Positions 7,908 through 15,923 of a stretch of 46,359 nt of DNA are shown in pieces. Made by a program: the position numbers and the translations under genes. Positions within the stretch are counted from its first letter, which is position 1. Each line of letters starts with the position of its first letter. Origin of the DNA: a virus; the IMG/VR virus record IMGVR_UViG_3300020202_000105, positions 1 through 46,359 of that record, one strand, 5' to 3'. Under the pieces are notes generated by a model. The model did not search any database, was not told the DNA's origin, and worked only from the letters and a program-made list of their open reading frames with translations.

Positions 7908-7922
7908 TTATATTATATAACA
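7906..7922. promoter_or_regulatory. Perfect 17-bp palindrome, putative operator at the moron start site
   Basis: TGTTATATTATATAACA is a perfect inverted repeat, with 8-bp arms and a one-base centre. It covers the end of the -7 box and the predicted transcription start. A protein bound here would block the promoter. The half-site TGTTATAT also occurs at 41213-41220, just before the repressor ATG, so control by a phage or host regulator is plausible but unproved. Confidence 0.55.
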
Positions 7923-7932
7923 AGAAATAAGC

Positions 7933-8073
7933 ATGACAGCAAAACGTAAGAAGTGGAAAAAATGGCAATGTGCAATAATGAATTTAATTGATTTTAGATA
8001 TTGGAATTGTGATTGCCACTACCATGCCCCTTATGGTAAGGCTATAATGCTCGGATGCTCAAAACACGACTAA
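7933..8073 (+). CDS. Small Cys/His-rich protein of the moron
   Basis: This 46-residue protein has a basic start (MTAKRKKWKKWQC) and a C-terminal Cys/His pattern (NCDCHYHAPYGKAIMLGCSKHD) that could bind zinc. It is the first gene after the plus-strand promoter, with a leader of about 20 nt. The stop is followed at once by the next ATG (TAAACATG). The function is unknown. The compact CxCHxH...C..H arrangement argues for a real protein rather than chance. Confidence 0.6.
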   Translation: MTAKRKKWKKWQCAIMNLIDFRYWNCDCHYHAPYGKAIMLGCSKHD

Positions 8074-8075
8074 AC

Positions 8076-8279
8076 ATGAAAGAAAAACTTAAAAAAATTG
8101 TTTTATCAAGTGTAATGCTATTAATAGTCGCAATTATATTCTATTTACTAGGAGCATTTTGGGAATTATCATTTGATGTAACTATTTGGAAAGAGCGTAC
8201 ACGTGAAATAATAGCTGCAATATTCATTCTTCCAATGGTGTTTTGCGTTGTTGTCACAGCAATAATAATAACTGACTAA
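8076..8279 (+). CDS. Small two-helix membrane protein of the moron
   Basis: Starting at the ATG at 8076 (MKEKLKK) gives 67 residues. The ATG at 8055 would overlap the previous gene by 19 nt and is less likely. Two transmembrane segments are clear (VLSSVMLLIVAIIFYLLGAFW, then IIAAIFILPMVFCVVVTAIIITD), joined by a charged loop (WKERTRE). Small membrane proteins in prophage-expressed morons often act in superinfection exclusion. That role is only inferred here. Confidence 0.65.
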   Translation: MKEKLKKIVLSSVMLLIVAIIFYLLGAFWELSFDVTIWKERTREIIAAIFILPMVFCVVVTAIIITD

Positions 8280-8320
8280 TGAAATCGAAAAAGGTTAAAA
8301 AGAAATAAAAAGGATTTAAT

Positions 8321-8506
8321 ATGGCAATACCGCGTAAACCATTAGATGAGTGCAATACTGTACAAATAACCCTTTGCGGGGAAGCAAAGAAAAAGGTTGT
8401 TGAATTTCAGGACAGGTACAAAACAAAAACAGGGAGAGTGTTAAGCTATCCCTTAGCAATAATTAAAATGATTTTAGGATGCGATGAAAATAAAATACTT
8501 GAATGA
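8321..8506 (+). CDS. Small hypothetical protein, possibly ribbon-helix-helix-like
   Basis: This 61-residue protein contains TVQITLCGEAKKKVVEFQDRYKTKTGRVLSYPLAIIKMIL, with a short strand followed by two helices. This resembles the layout of CopG/Arc-type small DNA-binding proteins, where the strand 'VQITL' would pair in a dimer. It could regulate its own operon through the 7906-7922 palindrome. This is a pattern-level suggestion. Its stop overlaps the next ATG (ATGA at 8503-8506). Confidence 0.55.
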   Translation: MAIPRKPLDECNTVQITLCGEAKKKVVEFQDRYKTKTGRVLSYPLAIIKMILGCDENKILE

Positions 8507-8607
8507 ATCAGAGCGAAATACTTTGCGATAAATGTGGAACTAAATTAATTTCTAAAGGAGAAGAAGCTGTTGATGATATGCTTTTTGAATTGGGTATACC
8601 GTACTAA
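8503..8607 (+). CDS. Very small Cys-containing protein, end of the moron
   Basis: This 34-residue protein starts MNQSEILCDKCGTKLISKGEEAVDD. The CDKCGTKL motif is a typical half of a zinc ribbon. The ATG overlaps the previous TGA by 4 nt. Its TAA overlaps the stop codon of the convergent minus-strand MuF-like gene, so the two transcripts meet exactly here. The function is unknown. Confidence 0.5.
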   Translation: MNQSEILCDKCGTKLISKGEEAVDDMLFELGIPY

Positions 8608-9515
8608 GCAGCCCTTTTCCAGCCCCTAAATTTATCTCTTAATACTTGTGGGACTACCGCCTCTGATACTGGCATTAATTGATGTCCGCATCCGTAACCA
8701 CCTCTGTTTATAAAGAAATTAGTAGCATCAGTTCCTTCTATCAATCCTGATAAGCTTACTATTTTACCGTTAATTAAACCTTCTGTTATCTCTTTAAATT
8801 GTGAGATGTGAATATATTCCATTCCTTCTCCTTTGGCGTGAATTAAGGCTGTGCAAAATGGTCTGGAAGTTTTAATAAGTGAACCTACATACTTAAACCA
8901 TTCTAAGCCTAAATCATCTGTTACCGCTTTGTTATATTGTGCGGAATAGATATTTAAAGCATCAGTAGTTATTTGCTTAGTGTATCTACTTAATGCTCCC
9001 GGTTTCTTTTCTGTGCCTATTAAAAATGCTCTCATATCCTCCACAAGATCAGCATAGCTTCCTCCTGTTGTAATGTTCCTGTAAAGAATATCTCTTGTTT
9101 TTTCGCTTACATTTACACTTATTCCATTCTCAGTTAATTTTTCAATAGTTAGATCAATAGAGGTTTTTTTAATTTCTTTGAGCAGATTAAAAGGCTTGAA
9201 TTCTGTTGAAATAGCAGCGAAATAACTTGATTGAATTTTTGTAACCTCATCAAATGAATTAACAAAGTCCGTTACTTTGTCAGTATAGCTATCATTTAGA
9301 ACAATAGAATCTATTTCTCCTTTTATTTTTCCGATTAGCTTTAGATTTTCGGCTTGCTGCTGAACAGTCTTGGCGGGGATATGAAAATCCCTGCTCAACT
9401 CTAATATCCGTTTGTAAATCTGTTTCTGAATAGCAGGAATACCGCTATCAAAATCATCAATAGAATCTTCAATAGCTTTTACTAAATCGGAAATTATCTT
9501 ATCGCTATTCGGCAT
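8604..9515 (-). CDS. MuF-like (SPP1 gp7-type) minor head protein
   Basis: This protein has 303 residues. A helical N-terminal half is followed by a MuF-like C-terminal region: 'ITTDALNIYSAQYNKAVTDDLGLEWFKYVGSLIKTSRPFCTALI' then 'INRGGYGCGHQLMPVS'. The aromatic/Cys pattern with the final G-Y-G-C-G-H block is typical of phage Mu gpF / SPP1 gp7 proteins, which bind the portal and help DNA ejection and head assembly. It overlaps the end of the portal gene by 11 nt, the usual order. Confidence 0.75.
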   Translation of the reverse strand: MPNSDKIISDLVKAIEDSIDDFDSGIPAIQKQIYKRILELSRDFHIPAKTVQQQAENLKLIGKIKGEIDSIVLNDSYTDKVTDFVNSFDEVTKIQSSYFAAISTEFKPFNLLKEIKKTSIDLTIEKLTENGISVNVSEKTRDILYRNITTGGSYADLVEDMRAFLIGTEKKPGALSRYTKQITTDALNIYSAQYNKAVTDDLGLEWFKYVGSLIKTSRPFCTALIHAKGEGMEYIHISQFKEITEGLINGKIVSLSGLIEGTDATNFFINRGGYGCGHQLMPVSEAVVPQVLRDKFRGWKRAA

Positions 9516-11262
9516 CGACAGAAGGTTCTAATTTTTCTTTTACTTTTTCTGCTGCTGAACTTTTTTTGGCAATCTCCTGAGCATACTTTCTTAATACTTC
9601 CAGTTTTTCAGCATATGGCTTATTTAGAAAATCATTATCCTCTTCAACTGCCCTGCGAACAAAAGGTACAATATAACAACTAATAATATAATCCTCTTGT
9701 AAAATCCCTTTATTCATTAGTCTTACAAGCTTTTCGTCTTCGCTTAATGAAGGCAAAGGGTCAAGCTCTAAAGAGGTTTTAACCAAGTCCCTTATTCCTG
9801 CATCGGTGTTAAACTTCTTATTCGCATACTCTATTTCTAGAGCGTTAATTATAAAAGGGTTTGACTTACTCTTTTTTGCTTTTTCTATCTGATCTGCCAA
9901 ATAAGTTTCTGAAATAATATCGAACTTTTCAGGAACAGAAATTTTAGGTAATTGCTTTTCTCTTTCTTCGGGAGACAGAATAAATTTATATCTCCATTCG
10001 TTAGTGAAATAGTAAATATCATCAAGAATGCTTATTATGTCCTCGGCTATATCATAAACAAAGGCATTAAGCTCGCTTCTGTCCAATTCCTTTGCTACGC
10101 CAGACTGATTAAGATTAGCGGCTAAGAACTCAAAGTTAATAGCACTCAGAGCGCGATATAAATGTTTATCAATTCTTTCGTCCTGTATTTTAATTATGCC
10201 TGTGTCTTTATCAATATAATAAGCTACCGGAGTGGGCAAGGGTTGTTCACTTGCCATTGTTGGCCTTATAACAATATCTTCGTAAGGACTTGTTGGTATT
10301 CCCCCATCCCCCTTACAAACTCCACATACTTGAGTAACCGCTTCTTTACCTTCTCTTACCAACACCTTGCCCGTTCCGTTACAGGTTTTACATTTGGCGT
10401 TAGTATGAATAACCATTGTAGGGAACATATGTTTACATACCGAAGCTTGCATATCTGAATATTCTCTTGCTGCTTCATTCCAAGAGGCCACACATGGATA
10501 GATGCGGCTTTTGTATACAAGATGGTCTCCTATTTGTTCAGAAAATACTCCTCGCATCTTTCTACAAGGAAGGAATCCTAAATCATGTTTATTAATAAGC
10601 TCTAGTTTGTATTCTCCTTTGGCGTTATACTCTTTTGCTACCCAAAATTCCTCAGTAGTGTATATGTATATTATATTCCCTTCATATGTTTTTTTATTTT
10701 CTACAAATACATTCTTTTCTTTACTTAACAAAACTGCATACTGATTATAGGCATAATCCAATACCTGTGATGAATTATAAATAATGGGTACTGGTGTTAA
10801 ATAGGAATTATCTACCGGAAAATAAGAAGGAGAAACAGCTATAATAGCGTTTGAATCTATCGTATACTCTCTTAGTCCGAGAGAAAAAAACCAATTTGTT
10901 ATAGAGGTATAATTAGGAAAATTTAATTCCGTATAGCTTTGCAGGCTTTCTTCTTCCGGAACTCGTTTTGTTATTTCTTTAGGATGTTGGATAGACCAGT
11001 CTTGTGATTTTCTTATCTTGCCCAAAGATGTAGAAATCTTGCTAAATGGCTGCTCTGTTTGGGATTCAAATATTTCCTTTCTGTACTCAAATAGTTTTTT
11101 GCTTTCGCTAGGCCGTCTTTCTCCAATTAGCTTTTTAGGAAATTCGCCATCTGCATGAACTCTTAATTTTTCTTCTAATTCAACTGTTTTTTCGTAAGCT
11201 TTGTGTCTTACTTTGTCAAAAACATACTGACCTAAAAAGTCAGCGTTTATTTTTATTGCCAT
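9505..11262 (-). CDS. Portal protein with an inserted zinc finger
   Basis: This 585-residue protein is portal-sized and lies directly upstream of the MuF-like gene. The first 280 residues include the mixed clip/wing-like region, and residues 370-480 are helical (EFLAANLNQSGVAKELDRSELNAFVYDIAEDII), as in portal stems and wings. At 291-294 and 313-316 are two CxxCxGxG-type motifs, as in DnaJ zinc fingers, forming a likely Cys4 zinc site. This is unusual for a portal. The C-terminus is helical and charged. Confidence 0.75.
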   Translation of the reverse strand: MAIKINADFLGQYVFDKVRHKAYEKTVELEEKLRVHADGEFPKKLIGERRPSESKKLFEYRKEIFESQTEQPFSKISTSLGKIRKSQDWSIQHPKEITKRVPEEESLQSYTELNFPNYTSITNWFFSLGLREYTIDSNAIIAVSPSYFPVDNSYLTPVPIIYNSSQVLDYAYNQYAVLLSKEKNVFVENKKTYEGNIIYIYTTEEFWVAKEYNAKGEYKLELINKHDLGFLPCRKMRGVFSEQIGDHLVYKSRIYPCVASWNEAAREYSDMQASVCKHMFPTMVIHTNAKCKTCNGTGKVLVREGKEAVTQVCGVCKGDGGIPTSPYEDIVIRPTMASEQPLPTPVAYYIDKDTGIIKIQDERIDKHLYRALSAINFEFLAANLNQSGVAKELDRSELNAFVYDIAEDIISILDDIYYFTNEWRYKFILSPEEREKQLPKISVPEKFDIISETYLADQIEKAKKSKSNPFIINALEIEYANKKFNTDAGIRDLVKTSLELDPLPSLSEDEKLVRLMNKGILQEDYIISCYIVPFVRRAVEEDNDFLNKPYAEKLEVLRKYAQEIAKKSSAAEKVKEKLEPSVDAE

Positions 11263-12126
11263 TTAGATTTTACTTCTTTCGGTGAGGTATTTGCTTTTGT
11301 TTTGGGCAGGAAAGAATGAAGGTTTCAGCCCCAATTTATTATGATAGTATACCATCATATTGTCATAAAATTCTTTTTGATTTTTTGAAGCATGAGCACC
11401 TCCCATGCTATAACCATAATAATTTTCATTAATATATGGGTCAATTTTTTTTACATATCTTTTTTCCGCATGAGACCAGTAAACAGGTGTAAAATTCTCC
11501 ACATGAGGATAAATATTATTAATTATACAACTTAATCCAAATGCAAGCTCATCAGCCATTCCATCTGCAAATAAATTATAATCTGATTTTGGATTATCGT
11601 AAATTTCTTTTGCGGTATCAAAGAACTGCTTTACTCTTTCTGTTTTTTTAAAATAAATAAATTCACTACTCAGTTGAAACCATTTACCATCTAACTTATA
11701 GACTTCTCTGAACTTTCTTAGGTCTGCCCATTGGCTTGTTTTTTCATCTGCTATGGATATATCAGAGCTTCCCCTGTTTGCAATAGTTAATTCAACGTTT
11801 TTAAGCTCATCGAATAAATAAGATATTTTCTTCTGATTAAGAACAATCATATCCGCATCCAGGAATATAGTTTCATCAAAAGGCGAGAAATCATAAATAT
11901 AGGTTTTGGCTTTTATAGGCTGAATGGTATTGTTTTTGCTGTATTTATCTAGTGAAGGTTCTTCTATACTATCAAAATATCTTTTTTGATAACCTTCTAA
12001 ATAGTGGACATTATTAGTAACAAGGTGAATAGGGATATTCTCATTTGCTTTTAATGATAAAGCTAACTGGTGAGCCATCCTTATATAGTAAGGATTTCCT
12101 AATGATATTAGAACTATTCCTTTCAT
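11263..12126 (-). CDS. GT8-like glycosyltransferase
   Basis: This protein has 287 residues. It begins with a Rossmann-like segment (GIVLISLGNPYYIRMAHQLALSL), has a DXD metal motif at 90-92 (FLDADMIVL) after IYDFSPFDETI, and later an acceptor-side region (WFQLSSEFIYFKK). This resembles nucleotide-sugar transferases of the GT-A fold near family GT8. It lies between tail and portal genes, apart from the main glycan cassette, so a role in glycosylating a virion protein is attractive but unproved. It abuts the portal start and overlaps the previous gene by 4 nt. Confidence 0.65.
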   Translation of the reverse strand: MKGIVLISLGNPYYIRMAHQLALSLKANENIPIHLVTNNVHYLEGYQKRYFDSIEEPSLDKYSKNNTIQPIKAKTYIYDFSPFDETIFLDADMIVLNQKKISYLFDELKNVELTIANRGSSDISIADEKTSQWADLRKFREVYKLDGKWFQLSSEFIYFKKTERVKQFFDTAKEIYDNPKSDYNLFADGMADELAFGLSCIINNIYPHVENFTPVYWSHAEKRYVKKIDPYINENYYGYSMGGAHASKNQKEFYDNMMVYYHNKLGLKPSFFPAQNKSKYLTERSKI

Positions 12127-12497
12127 TTTATTTCTAGTTCTTTTTGAGTTAAAGCAAAGTGTAAGTTTTGTAGCTGGTGGACGTATTGGCAGTTAGCAGT
12201 AAGGCTTTTTAAATTTATTGTAATCTCGCCAAATTCTGTATCTAGTTTTAATCTGCTTATCGCCTCTCCTTCATGGCTAAACCCAAACTTCACTAACCAT
12301 TCTTCGGTTAGGGGGATGTGGCTTATGTCATTAAATGTATACAGCACTTCATTACTAATAATATCATAGTTAATACCAAATTCAGTTATTGATTTTACAA
12401 TAACTTCTTGTTGAGTAGTTATGAATGCGCCACGTAAATATTCATTCTTTTTACCTGTAACAACATTCCCTATTCTTAATTCGTTAGACCGTATCAT
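12123..12497 (-). CDS. Conserved phage protein, paralogue of 23199-23522
   Basis: This 124-residue protein has the layout MIRSNELRIGNVV...SHIPLTEEWLVKFGFSHEG...YVHQLQNLHFALTQKEL. The same order of blocks (FELRLGNFV, VPLPINEFWKKRFN, VHELQNFYFFQTGEEL) is present at 23199-23522, so the two are paralogues. Both are directly next to, and overlap, a glycosyltransferase gene. The biochemical role is not known to me. Confidence 0.7.
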   Translation of the reverse strand: MIRSNELRIGNVVTGKKNEYLRGAFITTQQEVIVKSITEFGINYDIISNEVLYTFNDISHIPLTEEWLVKFGFSHEGEAISRLKLDTEFGEITINLKSLTANCQYVHQLQNLHFALTQKELEIK

Positions 12498-12667
12498 ATT
12501 TTATTATTCAATTTATCGTTTAAAAAATCACCTATTCCGCAATCGAATAAGTTATGAGTAACAACCATATCCCCATTTTCCAAAGTATCTACACTTGGGT
12601 CGCAAGCGCAGGTCATTTTCTTTTCGTGAGGCTGCAAATCTTCTTCCGGTATTACATGGTAAATCAT
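12494..12667 (-). CDS. Small conserved phage protein (MIYHVIPEEDLQPHE type)
   Basis: This 57-residue protein has Cys at 20 and 22 in a MTCACDPSV motif and a C-terminal VVTHNLFDCG. It resembles a short protein found in many Bacteroidota phages ('vIP.nDl..He.s..C.C.P.v....gd..v.HN..D'). Its ATG overlaps the stop of the 503-residue tail gene (ATGA) and its TGA overlaps the next ATG, so it belongs to the late operon. The function is unknown. Confidence 0.65.
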   Translation of the reverse strand: MIYHVIPEEDLQPHEKKMTCACDPSVDTLENGDMVVTHNLFDCGIGDFLNDKLNNKI

Positions 12668-14175
12668 GAACAGCTATTATTTACATTATAATCTATTAAT
12701 TTTTGTACTTCTATCTGGCTTTGCGCAAATCGCTGTCTACCCCTCCATTCTGGCTCGTAATCCCCCTCCAAGCAATAATATTCAACTCCATCAATATAAA
12801 ATCTATCGTGAATTTTAGCCAGTCTTATTGCATCATGTATGTACTCTGGCACGTAATCAATACGCAATTCCCATACCTTTTCTGATTGAGCAAATATAAT
12901 CTTATTTCTTCCATTGGAAAAGCGTAGCCTATTTGATTTTTCCGGGTATTTTGGGTTTCTTAATTCAGCATCTAACCTCAAAGAATGTACGAGTGTTGAT
13001 TCAAATTCGCTATAAGCTAATCCAAAGGCATCATCATCGTTATCCCATGTTAATAATTTAGTACATGGATAATCTGCCCGAAGATCATAACATCCAGTAC
13101 AGGCATCAATTGTATAAGGATAGATTGTTATGGATACCGGGTCTGGATTCATAACGTTTCCTGCAAAATCTTCTAAAGCTGAAATAGAAATTTGTGTGTT
13201 ATATTCATTGTAAATAGTAAAGGCAGTAGTTAAGATCACATAATAACGTGGCGCCCCCCCTTGTGAATCGGTGGAAGAACAATAAACCGAAGTCGTAGGA
13301 AAATCAACTTCAAATGCTTGTGTTGCGGGGTTAAAATAGGTAATAGTATAGTTAAATATATCTTCTACTGTTGCTTCATTCATTTCTTCTCCAAAACATA
13401 CCAGAAGACTATTTCTACCAAGCCAGTAAGCATTTTGAACAACAGGAGGGGTAGTATCCGGCTCGTCTTGTGTTATGGTAGAACAATCTAAATCATAATC
13501 ACATCCATCTATAAGGCAAAATTTATAACATCCATCACTTAGCCCAAATTGCGACCATGTTTTGTTTATATAAAAGACACCATATTTTACGTCTGTCCAA
13601 AAGTTAATCGCACATTCTACCTGCTCATAAATTATTTTAACCATATTTCCATCACAATCCGTTATTCCAACTCTATACGCTGTGTTTACCTCAAATACAC
13701 TAACATCATCAATTGCGCCATTAAAATCGGTAGTGGGAGTAAAATCTAAGTTCACGCTATTTACACCAAAGTATATAGTGTATTCTCCCGGACTATCAAT
13801 TGAATCTCCCCCAGGAACAACAAAACTGCCAGCAAAATCGTCATTTGCATTATTCTTATGTACTGTAAAAGTTAATTTACAATATCTTCCTACTGTTAAT
13901 ATTGATGCTTGCCTTAACGGAGATGTAGAACCTGCTGTATGTTCTGCTCTTCCATTGGATGAAGACCAATTTGTTCCAGTCCATCCTGCAAGTGTAGCAA
14001 AGCTTCCGTTTGTAACAAGCTCACTCCCGCATTGACTTCCTTCCCAGGGAATAAAAATCCTATCTGATTGTTCTGCCTTTTGAACATATTCTCTCTCGTC
14101 AAAAGTGTTACAATCGTCTGAATTATCAGAAAAGTTTACAGGGAAATTAGGTAGATATTGTATTCCTTGTGCCAT
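12664..14175 (-). CDS. Tail protein with Ig-like domain
   Basis: This protein has 503 residues. The first ~180 look beta-rich and carbohydrate-binding-like (SGGELVTNGSF-type jelly roll: CGSELVTNGSFATLAGWTGTNWSSSNGR). Residues ~245-350 carry an SbsA/Big_5 Ig-like domain (DTTPPVVQNAYWLGRNSLLVCFGEEMNEATVEDIFNYTI). The C-terminal ~150 residues form another domain. It follows the 582-residue tail protein, so it is probably a baseplate- or tip-associated protein that may touch host glycans. Confidence 0.65.
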   Translation of the reverse strand: MAQGIQYLPNFPVNFSDNSDDCNTFDEREYVQKAEQSDRIFIPWEGSQCGSELVTNGSFATLAGWTGTNWSSSNGRAEHTAGSTSPLRQASILTVGRYCKLTFTVHKNNANDDFAGSFVVPGGDSIDSPGEYTIYFGVNSVNLDFTPTTDFNGAIDDVSVFEVNTAYRVGITDCDGNMVKIIYEQVECAINFWTDVKYGVFYINKTWSQFGLSDGCYKFCLIDGCDYDLDCSTITQDEPDTTPPVVQNAYWLGRNSLLVCFGEEMNEATVEDIFNYTITYFNPATQAFEVDFPTTSVYCSSTDSQGGAPRYYVILTTAFTIYNEYNTQISISALEDFAGNVMNPDPVSITIYPYTIDACTGCYDLRADYPCTKLLTWDNDDDAFGLAYSEFESTLVHSLRLDAELRNPKYPEKSNRLRFSNGRNKIIFAQSEKVWELRIDYVPEYIHDAIRLAKIHDRFYIDGVEYYCLEGDYEPEWRGRQRFAQSQIEVQKLIDYNVNNSCS

Positions 14176-15923
14176 TATGCAGTGATTAGTTTAAACTTTG
14201 TTTCGTTTGTATTTATATTGATTTCTACTTCATCAATCCATCCATCTATATAATTGAACCTTATAAACTGAGTGTTATTAGCAATAAGATCATCTATCTG
14301 TGTTCCAGTTAAGGCATAATTAAAATCAAAAAGTCTTTTTAAATCCGGTGCTTTATCATTAGTTATTGTTCTGGTTTCATTATTTATGTCTCCATTTATA
14401 TTGAGAAGCCAGTTAGTAACTTTCCAGTAATTAGTGAGGTGTGCATTCATAGCATAGGCGCTTACACTTGTTCCGGAAGTGTTCGTATAAAACCTATTCT
14501 CATAAGCACGGGTATTATTAACATCGCATTCGAGTAAGTAAATCTTATCGTCATTTTTATCATCTCCCACCAATGCCTTTTGAATGTTTATATCTTGCCA
14601 GTCAGAATTAAACTTGCTTCTTAAATCTATTTTTTCTGATGTACAGGTTCCGGCAGCAACCCAGTCTTTTTCACCATTTAAACCCTTAACCCTATCTGTT
14701 TTGTCTCCTCCTTGACCAACTTTAACAAGGTCTTTCATGAAATCTCTGGAAACAGAGTAGCTTAATCCGTCAACATTTTCCAATTCAATTGCCTGTGTGC
14801 TTTGTATCAACTCTGATAATGGCAATATCTCAAGTTCAGGCCCAGTAGCTGTTCTGGTTAATCTTATTCCCAGGTCAAAATGTTTATTCATTTCAGCAAA
14901 TAGATCATCAAAGCTTAATTCGGGAATAACTGTACTTGAAGCGTCCCTTAATTGTCCTCCGGTAAGAAGAGAAAGGTATATCATTCCATTATCAGGAAGG
15001 GAAGACTCAAATAAAGAAGCAGCGGTAACGGCTGCACCCGTTACAGAAATTATTTTAAAAGGAAGGTCATTAACTAAAGTGATTGTATCGGTATTATTGT
15101 GTGTTACCAGTGCAAATCTTGTATAATCTTTATCATAATACTCTTCTAATTCATTTACTAGTCCTGCTGTGCTGTTAAACCTGAATAAAAGGTCATTTAA
15201 AGTAGCCAGAACAGTTGATTTCTTTACCGTTGTTACTGTATGTTGATTTCCGAAATAATCTTCATAAACTATATCTATATCCCCAGCTCCAAAATCACTA
15301 TCTAAGTCAACAGTAGGGTTAGTAAAAACTATTGTACCTGTAACCCTGCTAACCGTATCTGTCTGAAAAAAGTCGCTTGTAAAGCTTATCTCCCCATCAC
15401 TTATATAGTCTACTATAAAATCGAAAATATCTCCTACCCTGTAACCATATCTAGATATACTATAAGCGCCTGTGTTATAATCATGAAGAAGTAATGCACG
15501 TGTGATAATTGAAATAGAAATAGTCCCGCTAATTGATTTAGTGGCATCTAGCCGAACATTAACATCCCCTCTTTCTGAAAGTAGTCTGCTTAGTAAGTTA
15601 TCTTCTATGTTTGCGGTTATCTGGCAATTCTGAATATCATGTTTTATCTCTCCAAGGTTTACTCGTCCTTCGAAAAAATCGGTTATAGTTCCATCTCCAC
15701 AACTCTTTCTTATTGTAATTAATACTTCACCGCAAAATCCATCTGTTTCAATTACCGTGTTAATTAAGTCATATCCATCTCCGTAGAACGTTAAGTTTCC
15801 GATATATTGAACAAATAACCCCCTGTATTTTTTCGACCTTACTATTTTTAATTTGGCCTCATCCCATCCTATGGGTTCATCTTCTATTATCGTGTTATTA
15901 ATAAGAAACTGGAATCTTGCCAT
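14175..15923 (-). CDS. Tail tip / baseplate hub protein candidate
   Basis: This 582-residue protein directly follows the tape-measure gene, where distal-tail and hub proteins usually lie. The N-terminus (MARFQFLINNTIIEDEPIGWDEAKLKIVRSKKYRGLFVQYIGNLTFYGDGYDLI) matches a tail protein I have seen repeatedly in Bacteroidota phages. The central part is beta-rich, and the C-terminus ends FIRFNYIDGWIDEVEININ. No hydrolase motif is visible. The hub/tip assignment rests mainly on position. Confidence 0.6.
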   Translation of the reverse strand: MARFQFLINNTIIEDEPIGWDEAKLKIVRSKKYRGLFVQYIGNLTFYGDGYDLINTVIETDGFCGEVLITIRKSCGDGTITDFFEGRVNLGEIKHDIQNCQITANIEDNLLSRLLSERGDVNVRLDATKSISGTISISIITRALLLHDYNTGAYSISRYGYRVGDIFDFIVDYISDGEISFTSDFFQTDTVSRVTGTIVFTNPTVDLDSDFGAGDIDIVYEDYFGNQHTVTTVKKSTVLATLNDLLFRFNSTAGLVNELEEYYDKDYTRFALVTHNNTDTITLVNDLPFKIISVTGAAVTAASLFESSLPDNGMIYLSLLTGGQLRDASSTVIPELSFDDLFAEMNKHFDLGIRLTRTATGPELEILPLSELIQSTQAIELENVDGLSYSVSRDFMKDLVKVGQGGDKTDRVKGLNGEKDWVAAGTCTSEKIDLRSKFNSDWQDINIQKALVGDDKNDDKIYLLECDVNNTRAYENRFYTNTSGTSVSAYAMNAHLTNYWKVTNWLLNINGDINNETRTITNDKAPDLKRLFDFNYALTGTQIDDLIANNTQFIRFNYIDGWIDEVEININTNETKFKLITA

